Shown one piece after another: positions 18,503 to 27,655 of a stretch of 64,000 bases of DNA (its first letter is position 1; each line of letters begins with the position of its first letter). The DNA comes from Rhizobium sp. Leaf262 (lineage in GTDB: Bacteria; Pseudomonadota; Alphaproteobacteria; Rhizobiales; Rhizobiaceae): positions 63,088-127,087 of the forward strand of contig NZ_LMMM01000018.1 in NCBI RefSeq assembly GCF_001422245.1. Reading direction: 5' to 3'. The position numbers and the translations under genes were made by a program. The notes under the pieces are model-generated. The model saw only the letters and a list, made by a program, of their open reading frames with translations. It was not told the DNA's origin and did not search any database.

Positions 18503-19114
18503 TCAAACATAAGGCGTCAAAAACGCCTTGGCTGCTTCGATTTCATTCCCACGAATTTCATGCCCGCCAGCATGCCATTCCGTCTCCACCGTACCGCCCT
18601 GCGCCTTGAGGTAACTGGCCAGCGCATTGGTCAACGGCACCGGGCAGATCGGGTCGCTCTCGCCCGCAGTGATCAATACGCGACGAGATGCCGGTGCAGG
18701 TGCGAGCTTTGGCTCGAACGGTATCAGCGGGTGCATCAGCACAGCGGCATCGAACAGGTCAGGACATTCGATCAGAACATTGGCCAGAATATTCGCACCG
18801 TTGGAGAAGCCGAGCCCCAGCACGGGACCTGATTCATGGTCATTGCGGTGGGCCGTCACGAAATCGGCCATCTTTTGCGTGGCACGCTCGAGATCGGCCA
18901 TGTCATAGACACCCTCTGCCGTTCTGCGAAAAAACCGGGCCGCGCCGAACTCCGACACGTCGCCGCGGGGAGAGACAACCGTTGCGTTCGGCAGCAATCG
19001 TGTGCCGAAATCGAAGAACTGGTTCTCGTCACCGCCCGTGCCGTGAAAGACAAAAAAAGCCGGTTGTCCGGGCGCACCGGCCCGAACCTTGTGAAGGTAA
19101 TTATCCTTGGTCAT
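18503..19114 (-). CDS. Alpha/beta hydrolase, MhqD-like carboxylesterase
   Basis: A 203-residue phospholipase/carboxylesterase-family hydrolase. The oxyanion motif F-H-G-T-G-G-D-E-N is present, the nucleophile is in G-L-G-F-S-N-G-A-N, and Asp and His are in A-G-E-S-D-P-I-C-P and W-H-A-G-G-H-E-I. It is like MhqD of Bacillus, which works with the ring-cleaving dioxygenase MhqO. Here an MhqO-like gene lies 52 bp upstream on the same strand, so they form an operon. ATG 19114 is used; a longer frame to 19216 is not conserved. Confidence 0.85.
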   Translation of the reverse strand: MTKDNYLHKVRAGAPGQPAFFVFHGTGGDENQFFDFGTRLLPNATVVSPRGDVSEFGAARFFRRTAEGVYDMADLERATQKMADFVTAHRNDHESGPVLGLGFSNGANILANVLIECPDLFDAAVLMHPLIPFEPKLAPAPASRRVLITAGESDPICPVPLTNALASYLKAQGGTVETEWHAGGHEIRGNEIEAAKAFLTPYV

Positions 19115-19166
19115 GGAAGTCTCCCTGGGACGGCTTGCAGCGGTTGCGCCGCAAGCCTCCAATGAT

Positions 19167-20108
19167 TTAGTTCGCGCCGTCTGCCAACGGCTCAAGATGC
19201 TGCTCCAGCGTGGCACGCAGATGCTCGTGCTGCGAAGGCAGCTTCAATGCCTCGCCCAGATGCGCGGTGTCTTCGTCGCGGTCGAAGCCGGGCTCATTGG
19301 TCGCAACCTCGAACAGGACGCCACCGGGAGTGCGGAAATAGATCGCCCAGAAGTAATCGCGATCGATGACCGGCGTTACCTGATAGCCCGTGTCCAGTAG
19401 CGCCTTGCGGACTTCCAGCTGCTTTTCGCGATTCTCAACCGCAAAGGCGATATGGTGAACCGAACCCGCACCAAGCCGTGCGCCGGAAATATTGGGCATC
19501 GTCTCGATATCGATCACATCGGCACCGTTGCCGCCGGGAATGCCAAGCCGCAGAACGCCGTCCTGACGGTCGATTTCCTGATAGCCCATGAATTTCATTA
19601 GTTCTGCGGTTGCACCTTCATCCTGAAGCCGCAGGGACGCACCCTGAAAGCCGCGGATGGCATGGTCAGCCCCGACCCCATTGTCGGTCCACTGCGCCCG
19701 CTCATCATCCCTGATCTCCACCAGTGCAAAACCATCGCCGTCGGGCCCGGCAAAATGCAGGCGCTTGTTCCCGAAGGCTTCATCCGCTTTCAGGCCGTCG
19801 ACATTGGCCTTGGCCAGACGGTCCTGCCAGTAACCCAGCGAACCCTCAGGAACCGAAAACAGGGTGGTGCCGACCTCGCCCGTGCCTTGACGACCACGAG
19901 CAATGTGGGGAAACGGAAAGTAGGTCATGACGGAGCCGGGAGTACCGACTTCATCTCCGTAGTAGAGATGATAGACATCCGGAGCGTCGAAGTTGACGGT
20001 CTTCTTGACGCGCCGCAGACCCAGCGTGTCTGTGAAAAAATGATTGTTGCCGCTTGCACTCGCGGCCATGGACGTAACGTGGTGCAAACCCTTGATCTGG
20101 TCGATCAT
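19167..20108 (-). CDS. Ring-cleaving dioxygenase, MhqO-like (VOC family)
   Basis: A 313-residue two-module vicinal-oxygen-chelate protein. The first module has G-L-H-H-V-T-S-M-A-A and the second S-V-H-H-I-A-F-A-V. The C-terminal E in G-G-V-L-F-E-V-A-T-N-E-P-G-F completes the 2-His-1-carboxylate iron or manganese site. Homologues cleave hydroquinones or quinone adducts during quinone and diamide stress. It is in an operon with the MhqD-like hydrolase. An inverted repeat CGTTCG-N7-CGAACG lies 78 bp upstream and could be an operator. Confidence 0.87.
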   Translation of the reverse strand: MIDQIKGLHHVTSMAASASGNNHFFTDTLGLRRVKKTVNFDAPDVYHLYYGDEVGTPGSVMTYFPFPHIARGRQGTGEVGTTLFSVPEGSLGYWQDRLAKANVDGLKADEAFGNKRLHFAGPDGDGFALVEIRDDERAQWTDNGVGADHAIRGFQGASLRLQDEGATAELMKFMGYQEIDRQDGVLRLGIPGGNGADVIDIETMPNISGARLGAGSVHHIAFAVENREKQLEVRKALLDTGYQVTPVIDRDYFWAIYFRTPGGVLFEVATNEPGFDRDEDTAHLGEALKLPSQHEHLRATLEQHLEPLADGAN

Positions 20109-20185
20109 CTCAAAACCCCTCTCTTGCTGGGCTCGCGGAAACGCGTCGCCCTTCGTTCATGGGCACAAGATGGTGCAGATCGCCG

Positions 20186-20204
20186 CGTTCGTACAGACCG
20201 AACG
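20186..20204. promoter_or_regulatory. Candidate operator upstream of the mhqO-like gene
   Basis: A perfect inverted repeat CGTTCG-N7-CGAACG, next to further GAACG repeats, 78-96 bp before the dioxygenase start. Quinone-detoxification operons are often controlled by MarR or TetR repressors, but no such gene is in the window. Confidence 0.4.
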
Positions 20205-20272
20205 TTCAGAACGGATTGTTCTCAAATTGGAAACGAACGCGAGAGATCGTTCATTAAATGACGCGACCACTC

Positions 20273-21337
20273 CTAGTGATCGTCATTGGCACCCTTTACC
20301 CAATAACCGGCGCTGTGCAGAACGGATTTCGGCAGCCCGGAATCATCGCCGAGCATCTTCTTGATGGCGCGAGCCTCGTTCTTTTCGCAGCCCACGAAGA
20401 CATGCAACCCTTTGTGACCGTTCCAGGCATGTCGGCGAAGCGATTGCTCCAGAAGGCCGGACGTTCCGGCAGGCTTGCCATGGCGATATAGCCAGTTCCA
20501 ATCGACCTCGGCTTTAGAGGTGAACACCTGGCGCTCTTTTTCATCGTCGATTTCGGCATAGACGGTCAGCGACTTGCCCGCAGGCAGTTCCTGCGCCATG
20601 CGCAACATGGCTGGAAGGGCAGTCTCATCACCTGCAAACACGTAGGTTTCCGCATCGGGCAGCTCGCCTCCAGGTCCAACGATGCCGACGATATCGCCTG
20701 CGCCAGCCGTCGCACCAAAATGCGCGCCGGGCATGGAATCACCCTCATGCATAACGAAATCGAGGTCGATTTCGCCACGGGCTATATCGCCGGAGCGGAT
20801 CGTATAGACGCGGCGTGCCTGTTCGTCCTCGCCCTGCGCCCAGACGATGGCACCGGTCTTGGAAAGATGCGGCCAGACGGGCGCACGCGCCTGATCGGGC
20901 AGGATAAGAATGCGGATATGCAGACCACCGCTCAGCAAGCGCTCGATCCCTTTGTCGATGGCGATGACAACTCGGCGCATCCTTGGTGTCAGATTGTAAG
21001 CCCGCACCACCCGCCCGGTGAACAGGTTGGGCAGTTCCCGCAACTCGGAGCCATGGCCTTCCCAGCGGAAATCCAGAGACGTATCGCCCGTGAACTCGAC
21101 GATATGTTCGGCCACCATGGCCTTGACGGACAGCAGCACATTTTCCGAAACGCAATTGATCCGTGCCGCAAAGCGCCCGTCTTCGGCACCGAACGTGCCA
21201 TTGCCATAATCCGCCTCGAAATGCACCGCCGCGCCGTCACGGGTCATCGTCATATACTCGGCAAAATGCTCGTGAAAAGCATCGACAATGGCGGATGGAT
21301 CGGGAAGAGCGACAGATGTTTGCGCAGACAGAAGCAC
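20273..21337 (-). CDS. Siderophore-interacting protein with N-terminal DUF2218
   Basis: A 354-residue fusion. Residues ~1-95 match DUF2218 (H-F-E-A-D-Y-G-N-G-T-F). Residues ~100-350 are a ferredoxin-reductase-like siderophore-interacting protein with FAD-binding R-R-V-Y-T-I-R and NAD(P)H-binding F-A-G-D-E-T-A-L-P-A-M-L-R. SIP enzymes reduce ferric siderophores or heme-linked iron in the cytoplasm. It ends W-V-K-G-A. The heme genes lie 2.5 kb away, on the same strand as hmuTUV, which suggests an iron theme but not one operon. Confidence 0.88.
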   Translation of the reverse strand: MLLSAQTSVALPDPSAIVDAFHEHFAEYMTMTRDGAAVHFEADYGNGTFGAEDGRFAARINCVSENVLLSVKAMVAEHIVEFTGDTSLDFRWEGHGSELRELPNLFTGRVVRAYNLTPRMRRVVIAIDKGIERLLSGGLHIRILILPDQARAPVWPHLSKTGAIVWAQGEDEQARRVYTIRSGDIARGEIDLDFVMHEGDSMPGAHFGATAGAGDIVGIVGPGGELPDAETYVFAGDETALPAMLRMAQELPAGKSLTVYAEIDDEKERQVFTSKAEVDWNWLYRHGKPAGTSGLLEQSLRRHAWNGHKGLHVFVGCEKNEARAIKKMLGDDSGLPKSVLHSAGYWVKGANDDH

Positions 21338-21552
21338 CGGCTTAAATCCTTCAGATTATAGTCCGGTTATCTTTAAAGCAGTCAATTTAAAAGTGCAAAG
21401 CTGTTTTTGCGCAAGGTCGCGGATTTCGCCTGGCCACCGAGGGCACAGTTTTCCCGCCCCCCTGCACCGAGCCCGTTCCTTACGTTAATTTAACTTGACT
21501 GCCGTTGGCTCGGATCTAGTTTCACATCACAACTTTGCTACTGGAGTGGATC

Positions 21553-21972
21553 GTGAATAGATTTGCGGTTAATGCAGCTTTGGTTTTGACAATTTCAGCG
21601 GCGCTATCGAGTTGCGTCACCACCAACGCCGATGGCGTGAAACAATATTCGTTTCAAAAGACGGCTGTCAGCGGTGATCGTCTCAAAATCAGTCGAGTTG
21701 CCATTGTGAAGCGCGATTGCAACATGCGCACACTTGCGGAAATGCGCGTCATCGATCCTCCTCAACACGGCAGGGTCGATATCGTTCACGAAAAAGTCGA
21801 AGGCAAGTTTTCCGGCGATTACAGGCTTTGCACAGGCAAAGAGGTGATGGGAACCGTTGCCTACTACACGTCTCAAAAGGGATATATCGGTCGAGACAAG
21901 GTCGTTATCCGGGCATCATCCGACGACGGTATCGTTCGCGACTATGTGTCCGAGATCAATGTGGTCAAATAG
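21553..21972 (+). CDS. Small lipoprotein, unknown function
   Basis: A 139-residue protein. A short signal ends in L-S-S-C, a plausible lipobox. The mature part has C-N-M-R-T-L-A-E-M-R-V-I and R-L-C-T-G-K-E, so two further Cys could form a disulfide. GTG 21553 is chosen because GGAG lies about 8 nt upstream. It converges on ung with 21 bp between the stops. The beta-rich fold (G-R-V-D-I-V-H, G-Y-I-G-R-D-K-V-V-I-R) resembles Ig-like repeats, but no family is recognised. Confidence 0.68.
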   Translation: MNRFAVNAALVLTISAALSSCVTTNADGVKQYSFQKTAVSGDRLKISRVAIVKRDCNMRTLAEMRVIDPPQHGRVDIVHEKVEGKFSGDYRLCTGKEVMGTVAYYTSQKGYIGRDKVVIRASSDDGIVRDYVSEINVVK

Positions 21973-21993
21973 GTTGCAGTTGGCGTGAGGGGC

Positions 21994-22686
21994 TCAGACA
22001 TCAGCTGGCAGCTGCCAGTCGATGGGCTCCCGGCCTTTCGAGACCAGAAACGCGTTGACCTTGGAAAAATGGTGGTTCCCGAAAAAGCCGTTATGGGCCG
22101 ATAGCGGCGACGGGTGCGGCGACTTGAGAACCAGATGCTTCGTCTGGTCTACAAAGGCCGCTTTCTTCTGCGCATAGGAGCCCCACAGCAGAAAGACAAC
22201 GCCGTCGCATTCGTCATTGACGGTGCGAATGATGGCATCGGTGAATTTCTCCCAGCCCTGCCCCTGGTGGGACGCCGCACGGGCTTCCTCTACCGTCAGT
22301 ACGCTGTTGAGCAGCAGCACGCCCTGTTTGGCCCAGCTTTCGAGAAAACCGTGCTTGACCGGGGAAATGCCGAGATCGCTCTGCAATTCCTTGTAGATGT
22401 TGACGAGCGACGGCGGAACACGCACACCCGGTTGTACGGAAAAGCACAGGCCATGCGCCTGCCCCGCGCCGTGATAGGGGTCCTGGCCGAGAATCACGAC
22501 CTTCACCTCATCCAGCGGCGTGAGATCCAGAGCGCGGAAATATTCGCTGCCCTTGGGAAAGATGCGTTTGCCGGCCGTTTTCTCAGCCAGCAGAAACTCT
22601 TTGAGCTTGACCATGTAGGGGCTGGCGAATTCCGCGGAAAGAACGTGTTTCCAGCTCTCTCCCAGTTTGACGCCTGTCTCTGCCAT
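21994..22686 (-). CDS. ung: Uracil-DNA glycosylase
   Basis: A 230-residue family-1 UDG. G-Q-D-P-Y-H-G is the water-activating loop with the catalytic Asp, L-L-L-N-S is present, and H-P-S-P-L-S-A-H is the leucine-intercalation loop with the catalytic His. It removes uracil from DNA as the first step of base excision repair. ATG 22686 gives the normal length. The glyoxalase-like gene ends 14 bp upstream of this start, so the two may be cotranscribed. Confidence 0.96.
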   Translation of the reverse strand: MAETGVKLGESWKHVLSAEFASPYMVKLKEFLLAEKTAGKRIFPKGSEYFRALDLTPLDEVKVVILGQDPYHGAGQAHGLCFSVQPGVRVPPSLVNIYKELQSDLGISPVKHGFLESWAKQGVLLLNSVLTVEEARAASHQGQGWEKFTDAIIRTVNDECDGVVFLLWGSYAQKKAAFVDQTKHLVLKSPHPSPLSAHNGFFGNHHFSKVNAFLVSKGREPIDWQLPADV

Positions 22687-22699
22687 GGAGAACCTCGTA

Positions 22700-23095
22700 T
22701 TACTTAAAACGGTTGCCGCGCTCGAGCACTTCGATCTTGTACCCATCCGGGTCGCAAATGAAGAAGTATTTCGCGAATGGCGCGCCCTTGTATTCCGCAT
22801 TGACGATCTTGCCGACTGAAAGGCCAAGCTCCGTCAGGCGGGCATGTTCGGCATCTACGTCTTCGACGCTGACGGCGATGTGGCCATAGCCATCGCCCAG
22901 CGCGTAGGGCACTTCGCGGCCTTTGTTGATCGTCAATTCCAGCTCGAAGTCGCCATCGGCATTCTTGAGATAGACCAGCGTGAAGGTTTCGAACTCGAAA
23001 CGCTCTGCCACGTCAAGATCGAAAACCTGCTTGTAAAAACCCACCGAACGCTTCTCGTCCAGCACCCGGACCATAGAGTGAATAAGTTTGGCCAT
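22700..23095 (-). CDS. VOC family protein, lactoylglutathione lyase-like
   Basis: A 131-residue single VOC module of glyoxalase I type ([29 protein letters not shown], and [13 protein letters not shown]). Metal ligands H, E, H and E fall in the expected places, so conversion of methylglyoxal hemithioacetal is plausible. ATG 23095 has a purine-rich site upstream (AAGGAAACACC). It sits immediately before ung on the same strand. Confidence 0.88.
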   Translation of the reverse strand: MAKLIHSMVRVLDEKRSVGFYKQVFDLDVAERFEFETFTLVYLKNADGDFELELTINKGREVPYALGDGYGHIAVSVEDVDAEHARLTELGLSVGKIVNAEYKGAPFAKYFFICDPDGYKIEVLERGNRFK

Positions 23096-23253
23096 GGTGT
23101 TTCCTTCTTTCTGCATCGTGGTGGCCCGCTTATGCCGCGGGCGTCCGGGCAGGCAGATAACGGCTGAAGCGGAGACTTTCAACCCTTGTCACCGTTCCGG
23201 CCTTCGTGATCGACGTCGTCACGCCACCGAAACCGGGCATGTTTTCCTCTATC

Positions 23254-23640
23254 ATGACGATCAAACTCATGATACCGGCAGCTATGCGCATCCTCTATCT
23301 CTGTCTTGGCTGGCTCATGGTCGCCACCGGCATCGTCGGTGCGTTTCTGCCCGTCTTGCCGACCACGCCGTTTCTGCTTATCGCGCTCTGGTGCTTCTCC
23401 AAATCGTCTCCAAGACTTGAAAACTGGCTTCTGTCGCATCCCAGATTCGGTCCCTCGCTTCGCAACTGGCGTGAAAAGGGGGCTATTCCGCGCAAGGCCA
23501 AGATCGCCGCTGTGTCTTTGATGACAATGAGTTACGCGCTGTTCTGGTTCGGCACCGAACCGAGCGCGCTGAGAGCAACCATTGTTGCCGTTGTCATGCT
23601 GGGTGCGGCACTTTACGTCACCACCCGCCCGGAGCCTTGA
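23254..23640 (+). CDS. YbaN family inner membrane protein (DUF454)
   Basis: About 128 residues with three hydrophobic helices. The family core is G-W-L-M-V-A-T-G-I-V-G-A-F-L-P-V-L-P-T-T-P-F-L-L followed by F-S-K-S-S-P-R. The start is uncertain: the conserved region begins at M-R-I-L-Y-L (23284), and in-frame starts also occur at 23206, 23239 and 23254 without a clear ribosome site. The function is unknown. It lies between ung and the heme operon and converges on hmuV with 15 bp between stops. Confidence 0.82.
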   Translation: MTIKLMIPAAMRILYLCLGWLMVATGIVGAFLPVLPTTPFLLIALWCFSKSSPRLENWLLSHPRFGPSLRNWREKGAIPRKAKIAAVSLMTMSYALFWFGTEPSALRATIVAVVMLGAALYVTTRPEP

Positions 23641-23655
23641 TGCAGCCTTGCGCAG

Positions 23656-24438
23656 TCAGCGATGGCGTGACTGCGGCAGGACATAGGGAATGTGGCTCGC
23701 CGGAATGCGCCCGACGGTTCCGCCGATGCCGTAAACCCGTGCGATCGTTTCGTCGTTGATGGTGTCCCTGGCAGAACCGCAGGCGGTGATCTTGCCGCGA
23801 TGCATGACGATAAGTTGATCTGCGAATTCGGCGGCCAGATTGAGATCGTGCAGTACGGCAAGCGCCGTGCCGCCCCCCATTGCAAAATCACGCGCGGTTT
23901 CCAGCACGGAAATCTGGTGGCCAAGATCGAGGCTCGATGTGGGCTCATCCAGCAGAAGCGCCCTCGCCTCGCCGTTTTCGACGGCAGACGGAACCTGTGC
24001 CAATGCACGCGCGAACTGGACCCGCTGCTGCTCCCCGCCCGACAACATGTTGTAGGCGCGGCCTTCGAACCCGCTCAGCCCGACCTTTGCCAGTGCTGCC
24101 CGCGCCTGCTCTTCCGGTTGAAGGGAACCCTGCGCCACTGCACCCATGCGCACGATTTCCAGTGCGGTGAAGGGAAATGACAGGACCGTGCTTTGCGGCA
24201 ACACGGCGCGAAGACGGGCCAGTTGCGCTGGCTTGAACAGGTTCATGTCGATGCTGCCATAGGCGACATGTCCGGCATCTGCCCGCATCTCGCCGGACAG
24301 AACTTTCATCAAGGTGGATTTGCCAGCGCCATTGGGCCCAATGATGACACTGAAGGTGCCGGGCGTCAGGTTGACGGAGACGTCGTCCAGCAACCGGCGT
24401 CCGGATCTGGTGACGGTAACACCTCGGGTGGAAATCAT
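23656..24438 (-). CDS. hmuV: Heme ABC transporter ATP-binding protein HmuV
   Basis: A 260-residue ABC ATPase. Walker A is G-P-N-G-A-G-K-S-T, the signature is L-S-G-G-E-Q-Q-R-V, Walker B is A-L-L-L-D-E-P-T-S-S-L-D and the switch His is in L-H-D-L-N. It energises heme import with HmuU and HmuT. Its start overlaps the hmuU stop by 4 bp. The order hmuT-hmuU-hmuV is the usual rhizobial one. Confidence 0.95.
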   Translation of the reverse strand: MISTRGVTVTRSGRRLLDDVSVNLTPGTFSVIIGPNGAGKSTLMKVLSGEMRADAGHVAYGSIDMNLFKPAQLARLRAVLPQSTVLSFPFTALEIVRMGAVAQGSLQPEEQARAALAKVGLSGFEGRAYNMLSGGEQQRVQFARALAQVPSAVENGEARALLLDEPTSSLDLGHQISVLETARDFAMGGGTALAVLHDLNLAAEFADQLIVMHRGKITACGSARDTINDETIARVYGIGGTVGRIPASHIPYVLPQSRHR

Positions 24439-25526
24439 GACACGTTCCTCAAACCCAGACCATTGCCTCGGCCCAACAATAAAAACAGAAACACCGGCGC
24501 GCCGATCAGCGCCGTCACCACACCGATGGGAAGCTCGGCAGGGGCGGCCACGGTGCGCGCAAAACTATCCGCCAGTAACAGCAGAGCAGCGCCACCAAGA
24601 GCAGACGCCGGAAGCAGGAACCGATGCGACGAACCGATGACCAGTCGCAGAAGATGCGGCACGACGATGCCGACAAAGCCGATGGAGCCCGCCGCCGCAA
24701 CGCTTGCGCCACAAGCCGCCGCAACCACGACGATGACGACCCGCTTCAGCCGCTGAACCGGAATGCCCATGTGAAACGCAACGGCATCGCCCAGAATCAA
24801 GGCATCGAGCCCCTTGGATACGAAGGGAATGCTGGCTAGGATGACGAGGATGAACGGCAATGTCGTCCATATCTTGAGTGTCGTCGCACCGCCCAGCGAA
24901 CCGAGGCTCCAGAACGTGATGTCCCTCAGAGCCCTGTCATCGGCAACGAACATCATCAGGCCCATCAGGGCCGCACTCAGCGCGGCGATGGCAATTCCGG
25001 CCAGCACGAGAACGGTGGTCGACGTGGAGCCATTGCGGGTGGCGATCATGTAGAGCAGCAACGTGTTGATCAGCCCGCCGAAAAACGCCATCAGCGGCAG
25101 GAAGTGAGCGCCGAAGAAAAGCGCCAGTGGCGCAAGCAGACTCCCGCCCAGCGCCAAAGCGGCCACGGCAAACAGAGCCGCACCGGAGGTGATGCCGATC
25201 AGACCGGGATCAGCCAGGGGGTTGCGAAACAGGCCCTGCATCATGGCGCCGGAAACGGCGAGCCCCCCACCGATCATCAGGCCCAGCCCTGTGCGTGGCA
25301 GGCGTACCGCCTCGAGAATGACCCGGTCGCGGGCATCCATGCTGTCAGCATGCCCAGTGAAATAGAGCCATAATTCATGAAGACCGACGCCGGTAGGCCC
25401 GCTGGCAAGAGAAACGAAGCAGGCAAAGACCAGACACAGGCAAAGCGCCGCCAGCGCAACGACGCCCCTTCGCGAACGGTCGCCTGCGACCTTCTCTGCC
25501 ACCGGCGCTGCGGCCAGCACGCTCAT
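24435..25526 (-). CDS. hmuU: Heme ABC transporter permease HmuU
   Basis: A 363-residue FecCD-type permease with about ten transmembrane helices. It has the conserved R-L-P-R-T-G-L-G-L-M-I-G-G-G-L-A-V-S-G-A-M-M-Q, N-P-L-A-D-P-G-L-I-G-I and G-F-V-G-I-V-V-P-H motifs. It forms the inner-membrane channel for heme. It overlaps hmuT and hmuV by 4 bp at each end, so the three proteins are translationally coupled. Confidence 0.95.
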   Translation of the reverse strand: MSVLAAAPVAEKVAGDRSRRGVVALAALCLCLVFACFVSLASGPTGVGLHELWLYFTGHADSMDARDRVILEAVRLPRTGLGLMIGGGLAVSGAMMQGLFRNPLADPGLIGITSGAALFAVAALALGGSLLAPLALFFGAHFLPLMAFFGGLINTLLLYMIATRNGSTSTTVLVLAGIAIAALSAALMGLMMFVADDRALRDITFWSLGSLGGATTLKIWTTLPFILVILASIPFVSKGLDALILGDAVAFHMGIPVQRLKRVVIVVVAAACGASVAAAGSIGFVGIVVPHLLRLVIGSSHRFLLPASALGGAALLLLADSFARTVAAPAELPIGVVTALIGAPVFLFLLLGRGNGLGLRNVS

Positions 25527-26413
25527 GGCTTGACGATTTCCGGATAGAGCTTGGACGCCAGTTCACGACCTGCCGCGGGTGTACGCGGGCCGAAACCAAT
25601 GAGGTAGAGACCGTCCATGCTGATAAGCGCCTTGGTGGCGGCTGCCGGTGTGGATTGAAACGCGGGCAAACCGAAGACCTCATCCGGGCTGCCGCCATGG
25701 TTGCCGCGCTGCATGGTCAGCACGACATCGGGCGCCGCCGCAATCACGGCTTCATCGGTCAGCGGCTTGTAGCCGGTAATCTCCTGCGCAGCATTGACGC
25801 CACCCGCCATCTCGATGATGGCTGCGGCTTCCGTATCCTTGCCCGCCGCCATGATGCGCCCGCCAGCCGTCGACAGAACGAACAGCACGCGTTTCTTCTT
25901 CTCGCCCACCGCGGCAACGTCGCTCGCCAAAGCATCGAGACCGGCATCCACGTCAGCGGCAATAGCTTTCGCCTTGTCGCTAAGACCCACAGCCGAACCC
26001 ACATCCTCGATTTTCTTGGCGATCGCATTCGGCAAGGGCGGCGTGTCGATCGTCACCATCGGGACTTCGCTGGCTTTGAGAATGCCGATCACATCGGCAG
26101 GCCCGGCACCCTCTTCCGACAAAATGAGGTCTGGCTTCTGCGACAGGATGCCTTCCGAAGACAGCGCACGCATGTAACCGATGTCGGGCTTCGTCAGCGC
26201 TTGTTCCGGAAAAGTGCTGGTCGAATCCCGCGCCACGACGCGGTCACCTGCACCAAGAGCGTAGAGAATTTCGGTAATCGTACCGCCAACCGCCACGATG
26301 CGTTTCGCCTGCGGATTTCCCGCCTCCGAGGCTGTAGAGATGGCAGGAGAAAGCGTCACTGCAACGGGAAGAACGGCAGCGACAGCGAAGGAGCGGAGTG
26401 ATGAAAATGGCAT
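25523..26413 (-). CDS. hmuT: Periplasmic heme-binding protein HmuT
   Basis: A 296-residue cluster-A binding protein. The signal peptide (F-A-V-A-A-V-L-P-V-A-V-T-L-S-P-A) is followed by R-I-V-A-V-G-G-T-I-T-E-I-L-Y-A-L-G and the tyrosine-containing G-Y-M-R-A-L-S-S-E-G-I-L-S loop typical of heme binders. ATG 26413 starts the signal; upstream residues are not conserved. It is first in hmuTUV. The 187-bp region to the divergent heme-oxygenase gene should hold iron-responsive control. Confidence 0.93.
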   Translation of the reverse strand: MPFSSLRSFAVAAVLPVAVTLSPAISTASEAGNPQAKRIVAVGGTITEILYALGAGDRVVARDSTSTFPEQALTKPDIGYMRALSSEGILSQKPDLILSEEGAGPADVIGILKASEVPMVTIDTPPLPNAIAKKIEDVGSAVGLSDKAKAIAADVDAGLDALASDVAAVGEKKKRVLFVLSTAGGRIMAAGKDTEAAAIIEMAGGVNAAQEITGYKPLTDEAVIAAAPDVVLTMQRGNHGGSPDEVFGLPAFQSTPAAATKALISMDGLYLIGFGPRTPAAGRELASKLYPEIVKP

Positions 26414-26458
26414 GACATGATCCTGAACGATGCGGCGTGCCACAGCCTGCACGCCATA

Positions 26459-26470
26459 TAACTTGAGTTA
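26459..26470. promoter_or_regulatory. Inverted repeat between hmuT and hmuQ
   Basis: TAACT-TG-AGTTA in the AT-rich divergent promoter region. It may be part of an iron-regulator site, but it does not match a consensus I can name with confidence. Confidence 0.25.
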
Positions 26471-26600
26471 ATTACACATCTTTAAACACCACACAATCCG
26501 ATAAGTTGACTATTTTTGTTATCTTTAATATCTCCCTCATTCAGGGGTAACGGTGCCCGTACTGGCGCCGGGGTTGCCGCAACGTGAAGGGAGACTATCG

Positions 26601-26954
26601 ATGTTTATTGCCATGAACCGGTTCCGCGTCGTGCCGGGCTTTGAAGATGCTTTTGAAACCATCTGGCGTGAGCGCAAGCGCCATCTGAGCGAGATGCCGG
26701 GTTATCTGGAGTTTCATATGCTCAAGGGTGCCAAGGCGGAAGATCACACACTCTACGCCTCCCATACCGTCTGGGCGACCAAGGACGATTTTACCGCATG
26801 GACAAAGTCCGAGCAGTTTCGCGCCGCACATGCCAATGCCGGCAACAATCGCGGTAAGGTCGAGTATCTCTCCGGCCCGCACTTCGAAGGCTTCGATGTG
26901 ATCATCCACGAAGGCCAGAACGGTGAAGACCTGCCGGTGGCGGCACAGGCATGA
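26601..26954 (+). CDS. hmuQ: Heme-degrading monooxygenase, IsdG/HmuQ-like
   Basis: A 117-residue ABM-fold protein (M-F-I-A-M-N-R-F-R-V-V-P-G-F-E-D-A-F-E, then M-P-G-Y-L-E-F-H-M-L-K-G). The catalytic triad of the IsdG family (Asn, Trp, His) appears as N7, W65-type and H76-type residues (H-T-V-W-A-T, F-R-A-A-H-A-N-A). Bradyrhizobium HmuQ is the rhizobial example; it opens heme in the cytoplasm and releases iron. GGGAG precedes ATG 26601. It overlaps hutX by 4 bp and is divergent from hmuTUV, which delivers its substrate. Confidence 0.85.
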   Translation: MFIAMNRFRVVPGFEDAFETIWRERKRHLSEMPGYLEFHMLKGAKAEDHTLYASHTVWATKDDFTAWTKSEQFRAAHANAGNNRGKVEYLSGPHFEGFDVIIHEGQNGEDLPVAAQA

Positions 26955-27457
26955 GTGACGGGACCGTTGCTGAGCGCGCACGCGCAGCCCTTGCCGAAAA
27001 GCCCGACGGCGTGGTGGAAGCCATTGCGGCCACCGCTGGCGTCACACCGGCAGACGTACTGGCCGTCCTACCTGATGGGGCCGCCGTTTCGTCGCCTGCC
27101 GAACGGTTTCTGGACATCTGGAACGAGCTGCGCTCATGGGGCGAAGTTTTGATGATCGTCCAGACGCCCGACATCGTCTTTGAAGTTCCCGGCCATCTGC
27201 CGGAAGGCACGGAAGGCCATGGCTGGTTCAACATTCATGGCGACAGCCCCATCGGCGGGCATATCAAGAAGGACAATTGCGCATCCATCGCCTTCGTTGA
27301 TCGCAATTTTCACGGACGCCGCTCGCTTTCCGTCTGGTTCATGAATGCAGGCGGCAGCGCCATGTTCAAGCTCTTCGTGCGCCGGGATGACAAGAAGGAG
27401 CTGCTGGCCGACCAGACGGCCAAGTTCGAAACGTTGCGCGACAGCCTTCGCAGCTGA
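26951..27457 (+). CDS. hutX: Heme utilization carrier protein HutX
   Basis: A 168-residue HutX/HugX-family protein. An N-terminal helical region is followed by the split-barrel core with P-D-I-V-F-E-V-P-G, H-G-W-F-N-I-H-G-D-S-P-I-G-G-H-I and F-M-N-A-G-G-S-A-M-F-K-L-F-V-R-R-D. Homologues bind heme in the cytoplasm and pass it to the degrading enzyme. It starts inside the hmuQ stop (ATGA), so the two are coupled. A terminator follows at 27467. Confidence 0.9.
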   Translation: MSDGTVAERARAALAEKPDGVVEAIAATAGVTPADVLAVLPDGAAVSSPAERFLDIWNELRSWGEVLMIVQTPDIVFEVPGHLPEGTEGHGWFNIHGDSPIGGHIKKDNCASIAFVDRNFHGRRSLSVWFMNAGGSAMFKLFVRRDDKKELLADQTAKFETLRDSLRS

Positions 27458-27466
27458 CAAACGGGC

Positions 27467-27500
27467 AAAGCCGCTATCGCAATTCCGGTAGCGGCTTTCC
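27467..27500 (+). terminator. Terminator after hutX
   Basis: Perfect arms AAAGCCGCTA / TAGCGGCTTT with a 12-nt loop, 10 bp past the stop codon. Confidence 0.8.
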
Positions 27501-27655
27501 TTTGAACATCGAATGTCGCTTCCGGCATGGCTCACCCGTCCCGTGATGCCTTATCCTTTCCAAGGTCTTGGTAACGCACAAAGAAAACGCAAGACGCTTT
27601 GCGTCGATCCCGACCTGCGCTATAGGCCGTTGCGACACATGATGAGGGGAAGCCT

